From the NCBI GenBank assembly GCA_001304855.1, contig BBZN01000015.1:34551-98550 (forward strand): a stretch of DNA of 64,000 bases, given 5' to 3'. Both the position numbers and the translations under genes were made by a program. Each line of letters begins with the position of its first letter. Within the stretch, counting starts at the first letter, position 1. This document shows positions 1 through 8,949 of this stretch, one piece after another. The DNA is from Clostridia bacterium UC5.1-1D2 (GTDB taxonomy: Bacteria; Bacillota; Clostridia; Lachnospirales; Lachnospiraceae). The notes under the pieces were generated by a model, which made no database searches, had not been told where the DNA came from, and was given only the letters and a program-made list of their open reading frames with translations.

Positions 1-180
1 CCTGTGCCCGCCCACCTTCAGGACGGGCACTACAAGGGCGCTGCGAAGCTGGGCCACGGAGCAGGCTACCAGTACGCCCATGATTTCCCAAAGCATTATG
101 TAGAGCAGCAGTATCTGCCTGACGGCATGGAGGGAAGTGTTTTTTATGAGCCTCGGACAACGGATATGAACGAAGGATAA
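1..180 (+). CDS. rarA: Replication-associated recombination protein A, C-terminal end (partial)
   Basis: The reading frame is open from the first base and stops with TAA at 178-180, giving about 59 residues. It carries the very conserved C-terminal signature of the RarA/MgsA (WRNIP1-like) AAA+ ATPases: HLQDGHYKGAAKLGHG, then GYQYAHDFP, then YVEQQYLPD and FYEP. The family acts at stalled replication forks and binds SSB through its C-terminal part. The ATPase core lies outside the window. The identity is secure from the tail motif alone; the start cannot be seen. Confidence 0.88.
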   Translation, partial: PVPAHLQDGHYKGAAKLGHGAGYQYAHDFPKHYVEQQYLPDGMEGSVFYEPRTTDMNEG

Positions 181-271
181 AGGAGCACATGAAATGGCTG
201 AAGGAAAAGTAGCCATTTAAAAAATTTGTCGATGACTTTTTTCGACTTCAGGAAAAATATTCAAAATTTAC

Positions 272-301
272 TTTACATTTTCGGATATTCATGTATATAA
301 T
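272..301 (+). promoter_or_regulatory. Sigma-A promoter of rho
   Basis: A -35 box TTTACA (272-277) and a perfect -10 box TATAAT (296-301) are separated by 18 bases. The next gene downstream is rho, about 195 bases away, so the transcript has a long leader. Confidence 0.7.
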
Positions 302-317
302 AAGCCTATACATAGAT

Positions 318-348
318 TGGCTGGCCGCCATCTAAATGTTGCCAGCCA
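318..348 (+). promoter_or_regulatory. Leader hairpin upstream of rho
   Basis: TGGCTGGC (318-325) is followed 15 bases later by its exact complement GCCAGCCA (341-348), an 8-bp stem just downstream of the likely rho transcription start. Rho genes are commonly autoregulated through their leader, so this may be a control element, but nothing in the sequence proves it. The rest of the 302-496 leader shows no further recognisable structure. Confidence 0.4.
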
Positions 349-496
349 TCTGTTAGTTCCAAGTAATTCCTAATTCTGGAATGAACAACCCCGAAATTGA
401 AACGAAACAAAATTAATTATAAGGGAATAATTATGTCCAATACCTATCAGGTTTCAGTGCCGGTGTGGGTGTTGAGATAGGAGAAGGAGAAAAAAT

Positions 497-2076
497 ATGC
501 GTGAAAAATTGCAGACACTGCCTTTAGCAGAACTGAAAGAAATGGCGAAAAACCAGGGGATTAAGGGCATCAGTGCATTGCGGAAGGCGGAAATTATTGA
601 TCTTCTCTGCAAGGAAGCAGAGAGCAACCCGGAGGTAAAACCGGCGGAGGTGAAAAAGGAAGAAAAGCCGGAGCCCGCCCCACAGCCGGAAGTGCTGCGC
701 CCCAGAGTGCTGGAATCCTCCGACAACCGCAAAACGGACAGCCGAAGTGGGGATAACCGCCACGGCAACCCCAGAGTTTACGACAATAAATTTGGCCAGT
801 CAAAGCCGCAGCAGGCCAGAACCTATTCTAATAACGGAGGACAGGCTGCCTCCTCATCCACCGACAGCGGAGAACAGCGTTCCTCCAGAATGGAGCCCAA
901 AAATGACGCGCTGGGATTGAGCCCCCAGGACATTGTGAGCTGGACAGCGGAATCGAGGCCAACGGAATCCTGGAAGTCATGCCCGACGGCTTCGGATTTA
1001 TACGCTGCGAGAACTTCCTCCCCGGAGATAATGACGTCTATGTGGCTCCGTCACAGATTCGCCGTTTTAACTTAAAGACAGGAGATATCATCATTGGCAG
1101 CAGGAGGGTTAAGACGGTAACAGAGAAATTTGCGGCCCTTCTGTATATCAAGACAGTGAACGGATATCCTGTCAGCGCAACAGAAAGAAGGCCGAATTTT
1201 GAAGACCTGACGCCTATCTTTCCTAACCAGCGCCTCCATATGGAGAACCCCCATGAGAGAACTTCCATGGCTATGCGGGTTATGGATCTCCTCTCCCCCA
1301 TCGGAAAGGGGCAGCGCGGCATGATCGTGTCGCCTCCAAAAGCCGGTAAAACCACGCTTCTCAAACAGGTGGCAAAGGCCATCACCACCAACCACCCGGA
1401 TATGCACCTGATGATTCTTCTTATAGACGAGCGTCCTGAGGAGGTTACGGATATCAAGGAGGCGATTGTAGGGCCTAATGTGGAGGTGATTTACTCTACC
1501 TTTGACGAGCTGCCTGAGCGTCACAAGAGAGTATCCGAGATGGTAATTGAGCGGGCCAAGCGTCTGGTGGAGCATGGAAGGGATGTGATCATCCTTCTGG
1601 ACAGCATTACCCGCCTGGCCAGGGCCTACAACCTGACGGTTGCTCCCAGCGGGCGCACGCTTTCCGGCGGTCTGGATCCGGCGGCCCTTCACATGCCAAA
1701 GCGGTTCTTCGGAGCGGCCCGCAATATGCGTGAGCAGGGAAGCCTGACCATTCTTGCAACCGCCCTGGTGGATACGGGAAGCCGTATGGATGATGTGGTA
1801 TATGAGGAGTTCAAGGGAACAGGCAATATGGAGCTGGTTCTGGACAGAAAGCTGTCTGAGAAGCGTATCTTCCCTGCCATCGATATTCTTAAGTCCGGCA
1901 CCAGAAGGGACGACCTGCTGCTGACCAGGGAGGAGCAGGAGGCAGTGGACATTGTGCGGAAAGCAACAAACTCCCTGAAGCCTGAAGACGCCGTGGAAAA
2001 GATACTGGATCTGTTCGCGCGGACCAGGAACAACCGGGAGTTTGTGGATAATGCTAAAAAGATACGGTTTTTCTAG
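497..2076 (+). CDS. rho: Transcription termination factor Rho (one frameshift)
   Basis: Hexameric RNA-dependent ATPase and helicase that terminates transcription. The N-terminal Rho_N helix bundle (residues 1-42) is followed by a polar, Pro/Ser/Asn-rich linker to about residue 140, then the cold-shock RNA-binding fold (LEVMPDGFGFIR). The ATPase core has Walker A (SPPKAGKTT), Walker B (VIILLDSITRLARAYN) and the R-loop region PSGRTLSGGLD. One G is missing near 936, where GTGGAGCTG is read as GTGAGCTG; restoring it gives about 526 residues, a normal length for a Rho with a linker insertion. The ATG at 497 follows a GGAGAAGGAG ribosome binding site. In many Clostridia rho lies directly before rpmE; here an 11-kb block separates them. 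Confidence 0.93.
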
Positions 2077-2098
2077 ATACAGCCAGAACGCACGCGCG

Positions 2099-2539
2099 CT
2101 AAGCCTGGCTCCGGCCCTCCTTTAAAAGGTCGCGGATTTCAGCCAGCAGCTCCTCCTGAGTGGGACCTGAGGGCGGAGCAGGTTCCGCTGCAGCGGCCTC
2201 CTGGCGCTGAAACCGGGCGCTGACTGCGGCTACGGCCTTTATCATAAAGAACATACACGCGCCGATAATGAGAAAATCAAGGATATTCTGGAGGAAGCTG
2301 CCATACAGTATGGCGGCTTCCTCTGTAGTTTCCGTGGCCGGCACAAGTACCAATTTGAGCGTGTTAAAGCTGGCGCCCCCTGTTATTGCTCCCAAAGCTG
2401 GCATGAGAATATCATTCACCAGGGATGTGACGATCTTGCTGAAGGCTCCGCCGATGATAACGCCCACTGCCATATCGATGATATTTCCTTTCAGGATAAA
2501 TGCCTTGAATTCCTTCATTACATTGTTTAAGTTACCCAT
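2099..2539 (-). CDS. mscL: Large-conductance mechanosensitive channel
   Basis: A 146-residue homopentameric channel that opens under membrane tension and releases solutes during osmotic downshock. The N-terminal amphipathic start (MKEFKAFILKGN) leads into TM1 (IIDMAVGVIIGGAFSKIV), then a periplasmic loop, TM2 (LDFLIIGACMFFMIKAV) and a C-terminal helical bundle ending EIRDLLKEGRSQA. Length and motif order are typical. The gene is convergent with rho (22 bases apart) and has no functional link to the catabolic genes beside it. Confidence 0.95.
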   Translation of the reverse strand: MGNLNNVMKEFKAFILKGNIIDMAVGVIIGGAFSKIVTSLVNDILMPALGAITGGASFNTLKLVLVPATETTEEAAILYGSFLQNILDFLIIGACMFFMIKAVAAVSARFQRQEAAAAEPAPPSGPTQEELLAEIRDLLKEGRSQA

Positions 2540-2623
2540 ACTGTGTTGCCCTCCTAATCATATGTAGTAATTACAGTTTACACCTGTGGGAGAATTTTGG
2601 CTAGTGGGGGGAATTTAAAATAT

Positions 2624-2660
2624 AAAGAGTTCCGGAATATGGATGTCCGGAACTCTTTTT
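2624..2660. terminator. Bidirectional rho-independent terminator
   Basis: A perfect 10-bp inverted repeat (GAGTTCCGGA at 2627-2636 and TCCGGAACTC at 2646-2655) is followed by TTTTT on the plus strand and preceded by AAA on the other side. It sits after the 3' end of the minus-strand dehydrogenase gene, which it probably terminates, and insulates mscL. Confidence 0.8.
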
Positions 2661-2666
2661 GCAATT

Positions 2667-3632
2667 CTATTTATTTATTACATTGACAGGCGTGCCATTC
2701 AGAAATTGTACCAGATTATCCACGGCTGCATCCATAAGGCGCTGCCGGCTCTCCCTGGGAGCCAGGATATATGGGGGTTATAATACAGTTGGGAGCCGAT
2801 AAAAGAGGATTGTCCGGCTGTATAGGCTCTTTTGCCACTACGTCCAGGCCTGCCCCGTACACTTTTCCTGAGGCCAGAGCATCGGCCAGATCCTGCTCGG
2901 CAATAAGAGGGCCCCGGCTGTTGTTCAGGATAATGACGCCGTCTTTCATTCTGGCGATGGTGTCTTTGTTGATAATCTCATAGGTGGAAGGCAGCAGGGG
3001 GCAGTGAAGGGCGATTACATCGGAGGAGCTCAGGAGTGTGTCCATATCGGTGTATTCGGCCAGGTCTGCGCCTGATTGGCTGGGATATTCATCATATGCC
3101 AGTACCTTCATACCCAGCGCTTTCGCCAGCCGGCCGGTAGCCTGTCCGATCCTGCCGAATCCGATAATGCCCATGGTTTTTCCATCCAGCTCTATGAGCG
3201 GGTAGTCCCAAAAGCACCAGTCCGGGCAGGAGGACCAGCGCCCTTCATGGACGGCCTGATCGTGGTGGCCTACATGGTGGCATAATTCCAAAAGCATGGC
3301 AATGGCAAACTGGCCCACTGCCGCAGTTCCGTAAGTCGGAATGTTGCAGACTGTAATTCCCAGCTCCCGGCTGCCGCCACATCCACTACATTGAAGCCGG
3401 TAGCCAGAACGCCTACAAATCTCAGGGTTGAAGCCGCCTTTTTAAGAGTCGCCCCGCTTAAAGGGGTTTTGTTGGTGTAAACTGCATCTGCGCCAAGGAG
3501 CCTTTCCTGAATTTCCGCTTCATTGATAAGGCTGGTGCGGTCGTGGACAGTGAGCTTTCCCAGTGCGCTCAGTCCATCCCAGCTTAAATCTCCGGGATTC
3601 TCCGTATAACCATCCAGTACTACAATATTCAT
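2667..3632 (-). CDS. D-isomer-specific 2-hydroxyacid dehydrogenase (three frameshifts)
   Basis: NAD(P)-dependent interconversion of a D-2-hydroxyacid and a 2-ketoacid, glycerate/hydroxypyruvate-like family. The cofactor site is MGIIGFGRIGQATGRLAKA; the substrate Arg is in NNSRGPLI and the catalytic His in ITPHI. The frame is broken near 3368 (GCCCGGG read as GCCGGG), near 2775 (a C missing at the catalytic His) and near 2762 (a G missing). Repair gives about 322 residues ending at the TAG at 2667. It is the last gene of a three-gene minus operon after the LarA-like and enolase-like genes, with 15 bases to the preceding stop. The substrate is unknown; the context suggests an oxidised or dehydrated hydroxyacid from the same pathway. 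Confidence 0.8.
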
Positions 3633-3647
3633 AATAGTATTCCCCCT

Positions 3648-4832
3648 TTACTGATCTACAATTGAACCATCCTCGTGGAGACGGGTATTGATGGTGCGGC
3701 GTTTAAATGGGAATTTCTTTTCCACATCCTCTACCAGCGAGATACCAATACCTGGACCTCGGGAAGCAGGGCGTACCCATTCTCCACAGTGGGAACCCAT
3801 GTGACCATATCTCTCTGGCTGAAGCCCCGGGCCTCGATTTTATTGCTGCTGGTGTAACGCTCGGATGCCGAAACCCCGTCGTGATCCGGAAGTTCCTGAA
3901 TGGCAAATTCTCAGTTGAGGCTGCGATTTGCATACATGCGGCAGTGCTTACAGGCTCAGGGGGTTATGGGGAACGATCATGGCGTTGTGGGCCTCTGCAA
4001 TGGCGGCAATCTTTTTTGTACCGGTGATGCCTCCGCAGATGCAGACGCTGGTGCGCACGTAGGACATGGCGTTGCGGGACAGAAGCATCTCGAATTCCTG
4101 TATCGTATGAATCCTCTCCCCGGTAGCGATTGGGACGTTGCACCTGCCTGCAATCAGGGCCATGGAGTCAAAATTATCCGGCGTGGTGGGATCCTCCAGG
4201 AAAAATGGCGTGTACTTCTCCACCTGGCTGGCAAAGGCGATGGCTTCTCCGGGCTTCATACGGCGATGGAGCTCCAGACAGAAATCCATATCATTTCCAA
4301 CTGCTTCCCTCATCAGCCGCACCCGCTCCACAGCCTCGCTGATCATCCTGGAGTAACTGCCTTTATACGGGAGGCTGCGGGGTTCGTCCAGGAAGGGGGA
4401 GAGGTGGCCCACTGCGTCGTAGCCTGCATCCCTGGCTTTGACTACATTGGACACCAGTTCTTCAGTGGTGGAACCGCTGACATGGTAGTAGGTGCGTATT
4501 TTATTCCTGCATTTGCCTCCCAGAAGCTGGTACACAGGAACCCCAAAGTATTTTCCTGCAATATCCCAGAGCGCGATGTCTATGGCGCTGATAGCGCCCA
4601 TAATCGCAGCTCCCCGAAAGTGGAAACAGCGGTACATATACTGCCAGTGATGTTCTATATTCAAAGGGTTCTGACCAATGAGGTATGTCTTGAAGGATTC
4701 CACGGCCTCGGCGGAGGCGTTGAGAAACCCCCAGGCGCCGGACTCTCCGATACCCTCCACTCCCTCATCCGTCAACACCTTTACGTACAGAAAGCTGTTG
4801 GCAGGAAGTATTTGAATGTCTGTAATCTTCAT
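3648..4832 (-). CDS. Mandelate racemase / muconate lactonizing family dehydratase (enolase superfamily; at least three frameshifts)
   Basis: Mg2+-dependent enolase-superfamily enzyme that abstracts the proton alpha to a carboxylate, closest in flavour to sugar-acid dehydratases. The capping domain (residues 1-125) is followed by the barrel, with metal and acid-base regions at DFCLELHRRM, FFLEDPT and ATGERIHT, and the C-terminal barrel His in VPHNPLS. Frame breaks lie near 3950, 3903 and 3755; the true C-terminus runs on to the TAA at 3648, giving about 395 residues. The ATG at 4830-4832 has GGAAG eight bases upstream. It follows the LarA-like gene by 24 bases. The exact substrate cannot be read from the sequence. 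Confidence 0.82.
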
Positions 4833-4856
4833 AGGTAATCTTCCTTTCTTCGTTGG

Positions 4857-6137
4857 TTAGTCTGCCGCCGGCTGGTCCACAATGGGAATGATATTGGCAG
4901 CCTGGGCCATCACTGTGACAACCCGGGCCTGCCTGGCAGCCAGGCTCATTTCCAGCGCCTCCTGAAGGCTGGAAGCGCTCTCCAGTTTGGCGTCTGCAAG
5001 TTCTTTAGCGGAAATTTTATCGGTGACAATAATAACGCGGCCTTTTTTAAGCGCCCGGGCGTAGTTGAAGGCTTTATTGTTGCCAACATTGAACCCTTCC
5101 TCTGCGTAGCGGTCGATAATGCTCTGAACCGTTGGACACTGAACCATCCAGCTGCGGAAGGTGGCCTCTCCAAATCCGTCCCTGCATTCTGCCACAATGA
5201 TAAAGGTGCAGTCTCTGGTCCCCATCATTTCAGCCACTGAGAGGGCCTTCTGGGACTGGTACAGATCGATATCCCTGGGAAATCCTCCCGGGCTGGCGAT
5301 GATAATATCCCCGCGGAGGGGGATATGTACCTCGCTCACCTCCTTACACATGGCTACACCCGCAGCATGGGCCTGCTCCAGGTCGCCGGCGACAAAATTA
5401 AAAAATTGCTTGTGGGGATCCTGGACTGCATTGACCATAAATCGAACATTGGCTTTTTTCGCTGCGTCCAGAGCGATCTCGTGAAAGGGATTGCCATAAA
5501 TAAATCCCATGGCCGGTTCATACTGGTATACAGGGAAGGAGTGGTGGATGTGCAGGGTCTTTAAGCCTGCCACTCCGGGAAGAATGCTTTTACGCCCGCC
5601 GCTGTAGCCTGCTGTATGGATGGGGGCGATAAGTCCGGTGGTGATCAGAAGGCTGCACTCTGTGATCAAACGGTTTACATAAACAGGCACTCCCCCGCTT
5701 GTGCTGCCGATACAGATCATGGCGGCCTCGTCCCTGCAGTCGTGGGCTGCCGATTTCAAACGTTTAAAATAAGTTTCCCCCATAATGCGGGCGGCCTCCT
5801 CCTTCGTGGGGGCGCGGTGGCTTCCTGTGGCAAACAGCACTGTAATGTGGCTGTCCGGGATCCCGGCCTGCTCAAGCCGTCTCATAATTGCGTCTAGAAT
5901 CAGCCTATTGGGACCAGGACGGGTGTGATCGTTCATAACAATAACAACGGTATCCTCAGGAACTGCAATCTCATCCAGGGGAGGAGTGCCGAAGGGGTGG
6001 TCCATGGCTGCCTCCAGCATGGTTTCCAGGGGCGTTTCCACATGGTTTACCGGGGGATCAATGATTTGAAGCTGAAGATGATCCGGTATTGATGCAGTTT
6101 GAAATCCGTCACCGTAAGGTAATCTGATTGTTTGCAT
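4857..6137 (-). CDS. LarA-family nickel-pincer racemase/epimerase
   Basis: A 426-residue member of the lactate racemase family (DUF2088). These enzymes use a nickel-pincer nucleotide cofactor bound to a Lys and interconvert D- and L-2-hydroxyacids. Family marks are the DHTRP motif (in VIVMNDHTRPGPN), ATGSHRAPT with the catalytic His, and SGGRKSILPG with the cofactor-anchoring Lys. The frame is intact and full length. Known members also racemise malate, phenyllactate and other hydroxyacids, so lactate should not be assumed. The larB/C/E maturation genes are not in the window. First gene of a FadR-controlled operon with the enolase-like and dehydrogenase genes. Confidence 0.85.
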   Translation of the reverse strand: MQTIRLPYGDGFQTASIPDHLQLQIIDPPVNHVETPLETMLEAAMDHPFGTPPLDEIAVPEDTVVIVMNDHTRPGPNRLILDAIMRRLEQAGIPDSHITVLFATGSHRAPTKEEAARIMGETYFKRLKSAAHDCRDEAAMICIGSTSGGVPVYVNRLITECSLLITTGLIAPIHTAGYSGGRKSILPGVAGLKTLHIHHSFPVYQYEPAMGFIYGNPFHEIALDAAKKANVRFMVNAVQDPHKQFFNFVAGDLEQAHAAGVAMCKEVSEVHIPLRGDIIIASPGGFPRDIDLYQSQKALSVAEMMGTRDCTFIIVAECRDGFGEATFRSWMVQCPTVQSIIDRYAEEGFNVGNNKAFNYARALKKGRVIIVTDKISAKELADAKLESASSLQEALEMSLAARQARVVTVMAQAANIIPIVDQPAAD

Positions 6138-6268
6138 AAGGCAATATCCTTTCTTGTTTACTCAGGAGTGTGACAGAGATGTTTGTTGTAATAGTCCTGA
6201 TAATAATTTGCCGGAAAGGTTTACAGACTGCCGGATCTGTATACGAAAACAGAGTGTTTCACAAAAAT

Positions 6269-6298
6269 ATTATAAAATTTATAGGACGGAGTTGTAAA
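6269..6298 (-). promoter_or_regulatory. Promoter of the LarA-like operon
   Basis: On the minus strand TTTACA (complement of 6293-6298) and TATAAT (complement of 6269-6274) are 18 bases apart, about 130 bases before the LarA-like start codon. The two FadR-type operators lie 50-100 bases upstream of the -35 box, a position more usual for activation or looping than for simple blocking. Confidence 0.6.
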
Positions 6299-6349
6299 TG
6301 GGCAATTATACTGAAAAAGAGGACCTCCGGTTGGCAATAATAGATAAAA

Positions 6350-6362
6350 TTGGTCATACCAA
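6350..6362. promoter_or_regulatory. FadR/FCD-type operator 1
   Basis: Perfect palindrome TTGGTCATACCAA, arms TTGGT/ACCAA around CAT. It matches the TGGTnnnACCA consensus known for GntR regulators of the FadR (FCD) subfamily. The gene for such a regulator is at 6527-7255, and three more copies occur within 1.1 kb. Confidence 0.75.
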
Positions 6363-6384
6363 GATAATTGAAAATAAAGAAAAA

Positions 6385-6397
6385 TGGGTCATACCAA
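6385..6397. promoter_or_regulatory. FadR/FCD-type operator 2
   Basis: TGGGTCATACCAA, one mismatch from operator 1 in the outer arm and the same CAT centre. Centre-to-centre distance to operator 1 is 35 bases. Confidence 0.7.
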
Positions 6398-6401
6398 AAT
6401 G

Positions 6402-6498
6402 AAAAAGCTGTCGCAAAATGGATTTCTCATACAAGATATCGGCAGGATCGAAACTGACAAATACCATATCTTGCTGAGATTTTACATTTTGCGGCAGC
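6402..6498 (-). terminator. Long imperfect hairpin, probable terminator of the regulator gene
   Basis: GCTGTCGCAAAATG (6407-6420) pairs with CATTTTGCGGCAGC (6485-6498), and inside it TCTCA..CAAGATAT pairs with ATATCTTG.TGAGA, giving a hairpin of nearly 100 nt. Read on the minus strand it follows the regulator stop codon by about 28 bases and ends in TTTTTC. It is much longer than an ordinary terminator, so a small palindromic repeat is an alternative. Confidence 0.5.
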
Positions 6499-6526
6499 CG
6501 CTTCAGCCCCCATGGGCAGCATAAAA

Positions 6527-7255
6527 TCAGGTTTCCTGATTCAGTTCCTCGATGAGGAGTGAGATGTTATCATATGTATCCATCAGGTGTATCGATACAT
6601 AACGCTCGATTTTGGAGGGGCTGTTTTCACTTACAGCCCTTAAAATAGCCAGGTGATCCCGGTGGCGCTTGGCAGGAGGCATGGTAACGAAATTCTGAGA
6701 TTCCAGATACTCCCTCCAGATAGCGCATATACGGCGGTGGAAATCGGTAATATAATGGTTGGGCTGTATCGTTACCAGCATATGTTCCAGGACAATGCTG
6801 GGCTGCCCAAAGGGTTTTTCCCCTTTCCCGGACAGTTCCAGCATAGTCTGGTAGGACTGGTCCTCCAGGTCATAGAGCTGCTGCAGCTGTTCCTGGGTGA
6901 TGATTTTCGCAGACTGCTTGATAGCATAAGTTTCCAAAAGAATACGGGTTTCCAGAAGTTCCTGTATGTCGTGGAGGCTCAGCTTATCTTCTATGCTCTT
7001 AAGGGGAAGGATGGAGTCAGGGAGCTCCGCCATATTGATGTAGATGCCGCTGCTCCTCTTGATTTTCAGATAATCGTTGGCCGCCAGTATCTGCAGGGCC
7101 TCCCGCACGCAGCTCCGGCTCACTCCCAGCCTCTGGGCCAGCTCCCGCTCGGGGGGAAGTTTATCGCCTGAGGTGAGATGTTCCTCACGTATAAGATTCA
7201 AAATATTTTTAACTGTCTGCTCGTAAATCAGAACTTTTTGCCGTGGTTTAGTCAT
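6527..7255 (-). CDS. FadR-family (GntR, FCD domain) transcriptional regulator
   Basis: DNA-binding regulator of about 242 residues. The N-terminal winged helix has the GntR signature LPPERELAQRLGVSRSCVREAL and a wing ending SSGIYI; the C-terminal part is the all-helical FCD ligand-binding domain, which usually senses a carboxylic acid. I place the start at the ATG of MTKPRQ (7253-7255) with AGGA upstream rather than at the GTG four codons earlier. It sits between two divergent arms of one catabolic module, with two TTGGTnnnACCAA palindromes on each side, which makes it the obvious controller of both arms and of itself. Confidence 0.9.
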   Translation of the reverse strand: MTKPRQKVLIYEQTVKNILNLIREEHLTSGDKLPPERELAQRLGVSRSCVREALQILAANDYLKIKRSSGIYINMAELPDSILPLKSIEDKLSLHDIQELLETRILLETYAIKQSAKIITQEQLQQLYDLEDQSYQTMLELSGKGEKPFGQPSIVLEHMLVTIQPNHYITDFHRRICAIWREYLESQNFVTMPPAKRHRDHLAILRAVSENSPSKIERYVSIHLMDTYDNISLLIEELNQET

Positions 7256-7380
7256 AGGATTCCTCACAGTGTACTTTTATTATTTCTTAAGCATACCACA
7301 GGTTTTGGGGTTTTGCAAAATATTTATGGAGCAGGGGGGATACTTTGCGGCCAGGGGGAGGTAAAACAGGCGAAAAAGAA

Positions 7381-7393
7381 TTGGTCGTACCAA
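7381..7393. promoter_or_regulatory. FadR/FCD-type operator 3
   Basis: Perfect palindrome TTGGTCGTACCAA in the regulator-transporter intergenic region, 15 bases upstream of the -35 box of the transporter promoter and about 75 bases upstream of the probable regulator promoter. Confidence 0.75.
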
Positions 7394-7407
7394 AAATAAA
7401 AAAACAG

Positions 7408-7436
7408 TTGACATTCGCTGTGGAATAGAGTATCTT
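7408..7436 (+). promoter_or_regulatory. Promoter of the 2HCT transporter / hydratase / lyase operon
   Basis: TTGACA (7408-7413), 17 bases, TATCTT (7431-7436). Operators 3 and 4 flank it; operator 4 covers roughly +7 to +20, a classic repression position. Confidence 0.7.
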
Positions 7437-7448
7437 TAAAATACAGAG

Positions 7449-7461
7449 TTGGTCAGACCAA
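7449..7461. promoter_or_regulatory. FadR/FCD-type operator 4
   Basis: Perfect palindrome TTGGTCAGACCAA immediately downstream of the TTGACA/TATCTT promoter; 68 bases centre to centre from operator 3. Confidence 0.75.
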
Positions 7462-7542
7462 TGTAACCAGCATTGCCGGATGCCGGTTGCCCATTGACAC
7501 ATGTTTCTTATGAATCAGTATTCAACTAAAAGGGGAAAACTT

Positions 7543-8853
7543 ATGGGTACAGAAGAAAAAGAAAAAATCTTTTTGGAACGATTGTATGTTTGGTTATATT
7601 CCAGCTAAATATTTCCTGATTATGCTGGCTTTGCTGTTTGCAGGCCTGGTTTTTAATGTGAATGCGCCTGGATTTTTAGGGGGATTTACGCTGTGTTCCA
7701 TTCTGGGACTGCTGCTTGTAAAAATCGGGGACAACACTCCCTTTGTAAAAACCTATCTTGGAGGAGGCGGATTTGTGGCAATATTCGGGGCAGCCATAAT
7801 CGCCTATGCCAACATTTTGCCGGAGAGCACGTCCACGATGCTGTCCAGCTTTGTAAAGGACATGGATTATATCGGATGGGTGGTGGCAGGCCTCATCTGC
7901 GGCAGCATTCTGACCATGGACAGAAAGCTTCTGATTAAAGCGGGAATACGGTATTTTCTCCCTGTTCTGGCAGCTATATTTGGGGCTTTTGCACTTACAG
8001 GATTTGCAGGGATGGTCAGCGGGTACGGATGGCGGCAAGCCATATTGTTTGTAGCTCTTCCTATTATGGGCGGCGGCACTTCTGCAGGGGCAGTTCCCAC
8101 CTCCGAGACATACGGAGCCCTGCTGAGCCAGGGCAGTGAATACTATCTATCCCTGCTGATGCCTGCCGTAGTAATCGGAAATGCGCTGGCTGTTATATCT
8201 GCCGGCATTCTCAACAGTGTGGGCAAGAAAAGGCCTTCAACAACCGGAAACGGCGTACTGATGAAAGGCTTTACTCTGGAGGAGAGAAGCTTTGAGAAAA
8301 ATCCCATCACCATTATGGCTTTGGGCAGGGGATTTGTGATGACAGGCTGCTTTTTCCTCATAGGACGGCTATGTTCCAAAGCCTTCCCGGGTATCCATTA
8401 TTATGCGTGGACCATTATAGCCTGCGCGGTCTGCAAAATATTCGATATCATACCGGAGGACCTTCAGGCGGATTTGAGCCAGTGGTATGAATTTATGATA
8501 AAGGTGGGCGCCGGACCTGCAGTATATTTTGCTATTGGTTATGTGTATACGGATTTGGGCGTTGTGATTGCAACATGAGCGTGATTTATGTACTGCTCAC
8601 GCTGATGACCCTTTTGGGGGCCATTCTGGGCGCATGGTTTATGGGAAAAGCCCTGGGGTTCTTTCCTGTGGAATCCGCCATTACTGCAGGATTGTGTATG
8701 GCAAATATGGGAGGCAGCGGCGATATTGCCACTCTCGGGGCTGCAGACCGAATGGAGCTGATGCCCTTTGCCCAGATTTCATCCCGCATAGGAGGCGCAA
8801 TTATTATTCTTATTGCCAGTTTTCTGCCGCTGCTTATCGGAAAGGGACTGTAG
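7543..8853 (+). CDS. 2-hydroxycarboxylate transporter family permease, CitS/CimH/MaeP type (two frameshifts)
   Basis: Polytopic secondary transporter for 2-hydroxy-di/tricarboxylates such as citrate, malate or citramalate, driven by Na+ or H+ or by exchange. Family marks are the two glycine-rich re-entrant loops, GGGTSAGAVPTS near residue 180 and GGSGDIATLGAADRMELMPFAQISSR near the C-terminus. The start at 7543 has AAGGGG upstream; the frame is broken near 7580 and near 8570, where VVIAT runs into MSVIYVLL. Repair gives about 437 residues, typical for the family. The second 2HCT gene in the window (58904-60258) aligns along its length, for example VVIAT followed by a hydrophobic segment and LCMANMGG. 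First gene of the plus-strand arm of the FadR module. Confidence 0.88.
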
Positions 8854-8854
8854 A

Positions 8855-8946
8855 GTCATTCCACTCAGTGGAAGTGACATGTATCGCACGTAAGCGGCCG
8901 GAATACGGCCGCCAAGCGCTCATAACAAGGAAACAAGGAGGAATTC
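8855..8946 (+). ncRNA. Structured leader element, copy A (upstream of hydratase alpha)
   Basis: Member of a repeated family in this window. Hairpin GTCATTCCAC/GTGGAAGTGAC (8855-8878), conserved block ATGTATCGCACGTAA (8879-8893), hairpin GCGGCCG-GAATA-CGGCCGC (8894-8912), conserved tail AAGCGCTCATAACAAGG (8914-8930), then AAGGAGGAA as ribosome binding site. Copy B matches the block from AGTGGAA to GTAAG at 26 of 28 positions although its hairpin sequence differs. Function unknown. Confidence 0.6.
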
Positions 8947-8949
8947 CAG

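Noticed and set aside
454..803. Three overlapping minus-strand ORFs opposite rho
   Set aside because: They mirror the Pro/Ser-rich linker codons of rho in other frames, have no ribosome binding site and no family similarity.
3900..4838. 312-codon plus-strand ORF opposite the enolase-superfamily gene
   Set aside because: Opposite-strand shadow; the minus-strand frame shows clear enolase-superfamily motifs and a ribosome binding site.
2667..6137. Assigning the LarA-like protein as lactate racemase and the enolase-like protein as galactonate dehydratase
   Set aside because: The families are clear but specificity is not; neighbouring genes favour a dicarboxylic hydroxyacid, so no gene symbols were given.
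8570..8580. 2HCT transporter as two genuine separate genes
   Set aside because: The break falls inside a membrane segment and the second 2HCT protein in the window is continuous across it (VVIAT followed by the next helix).
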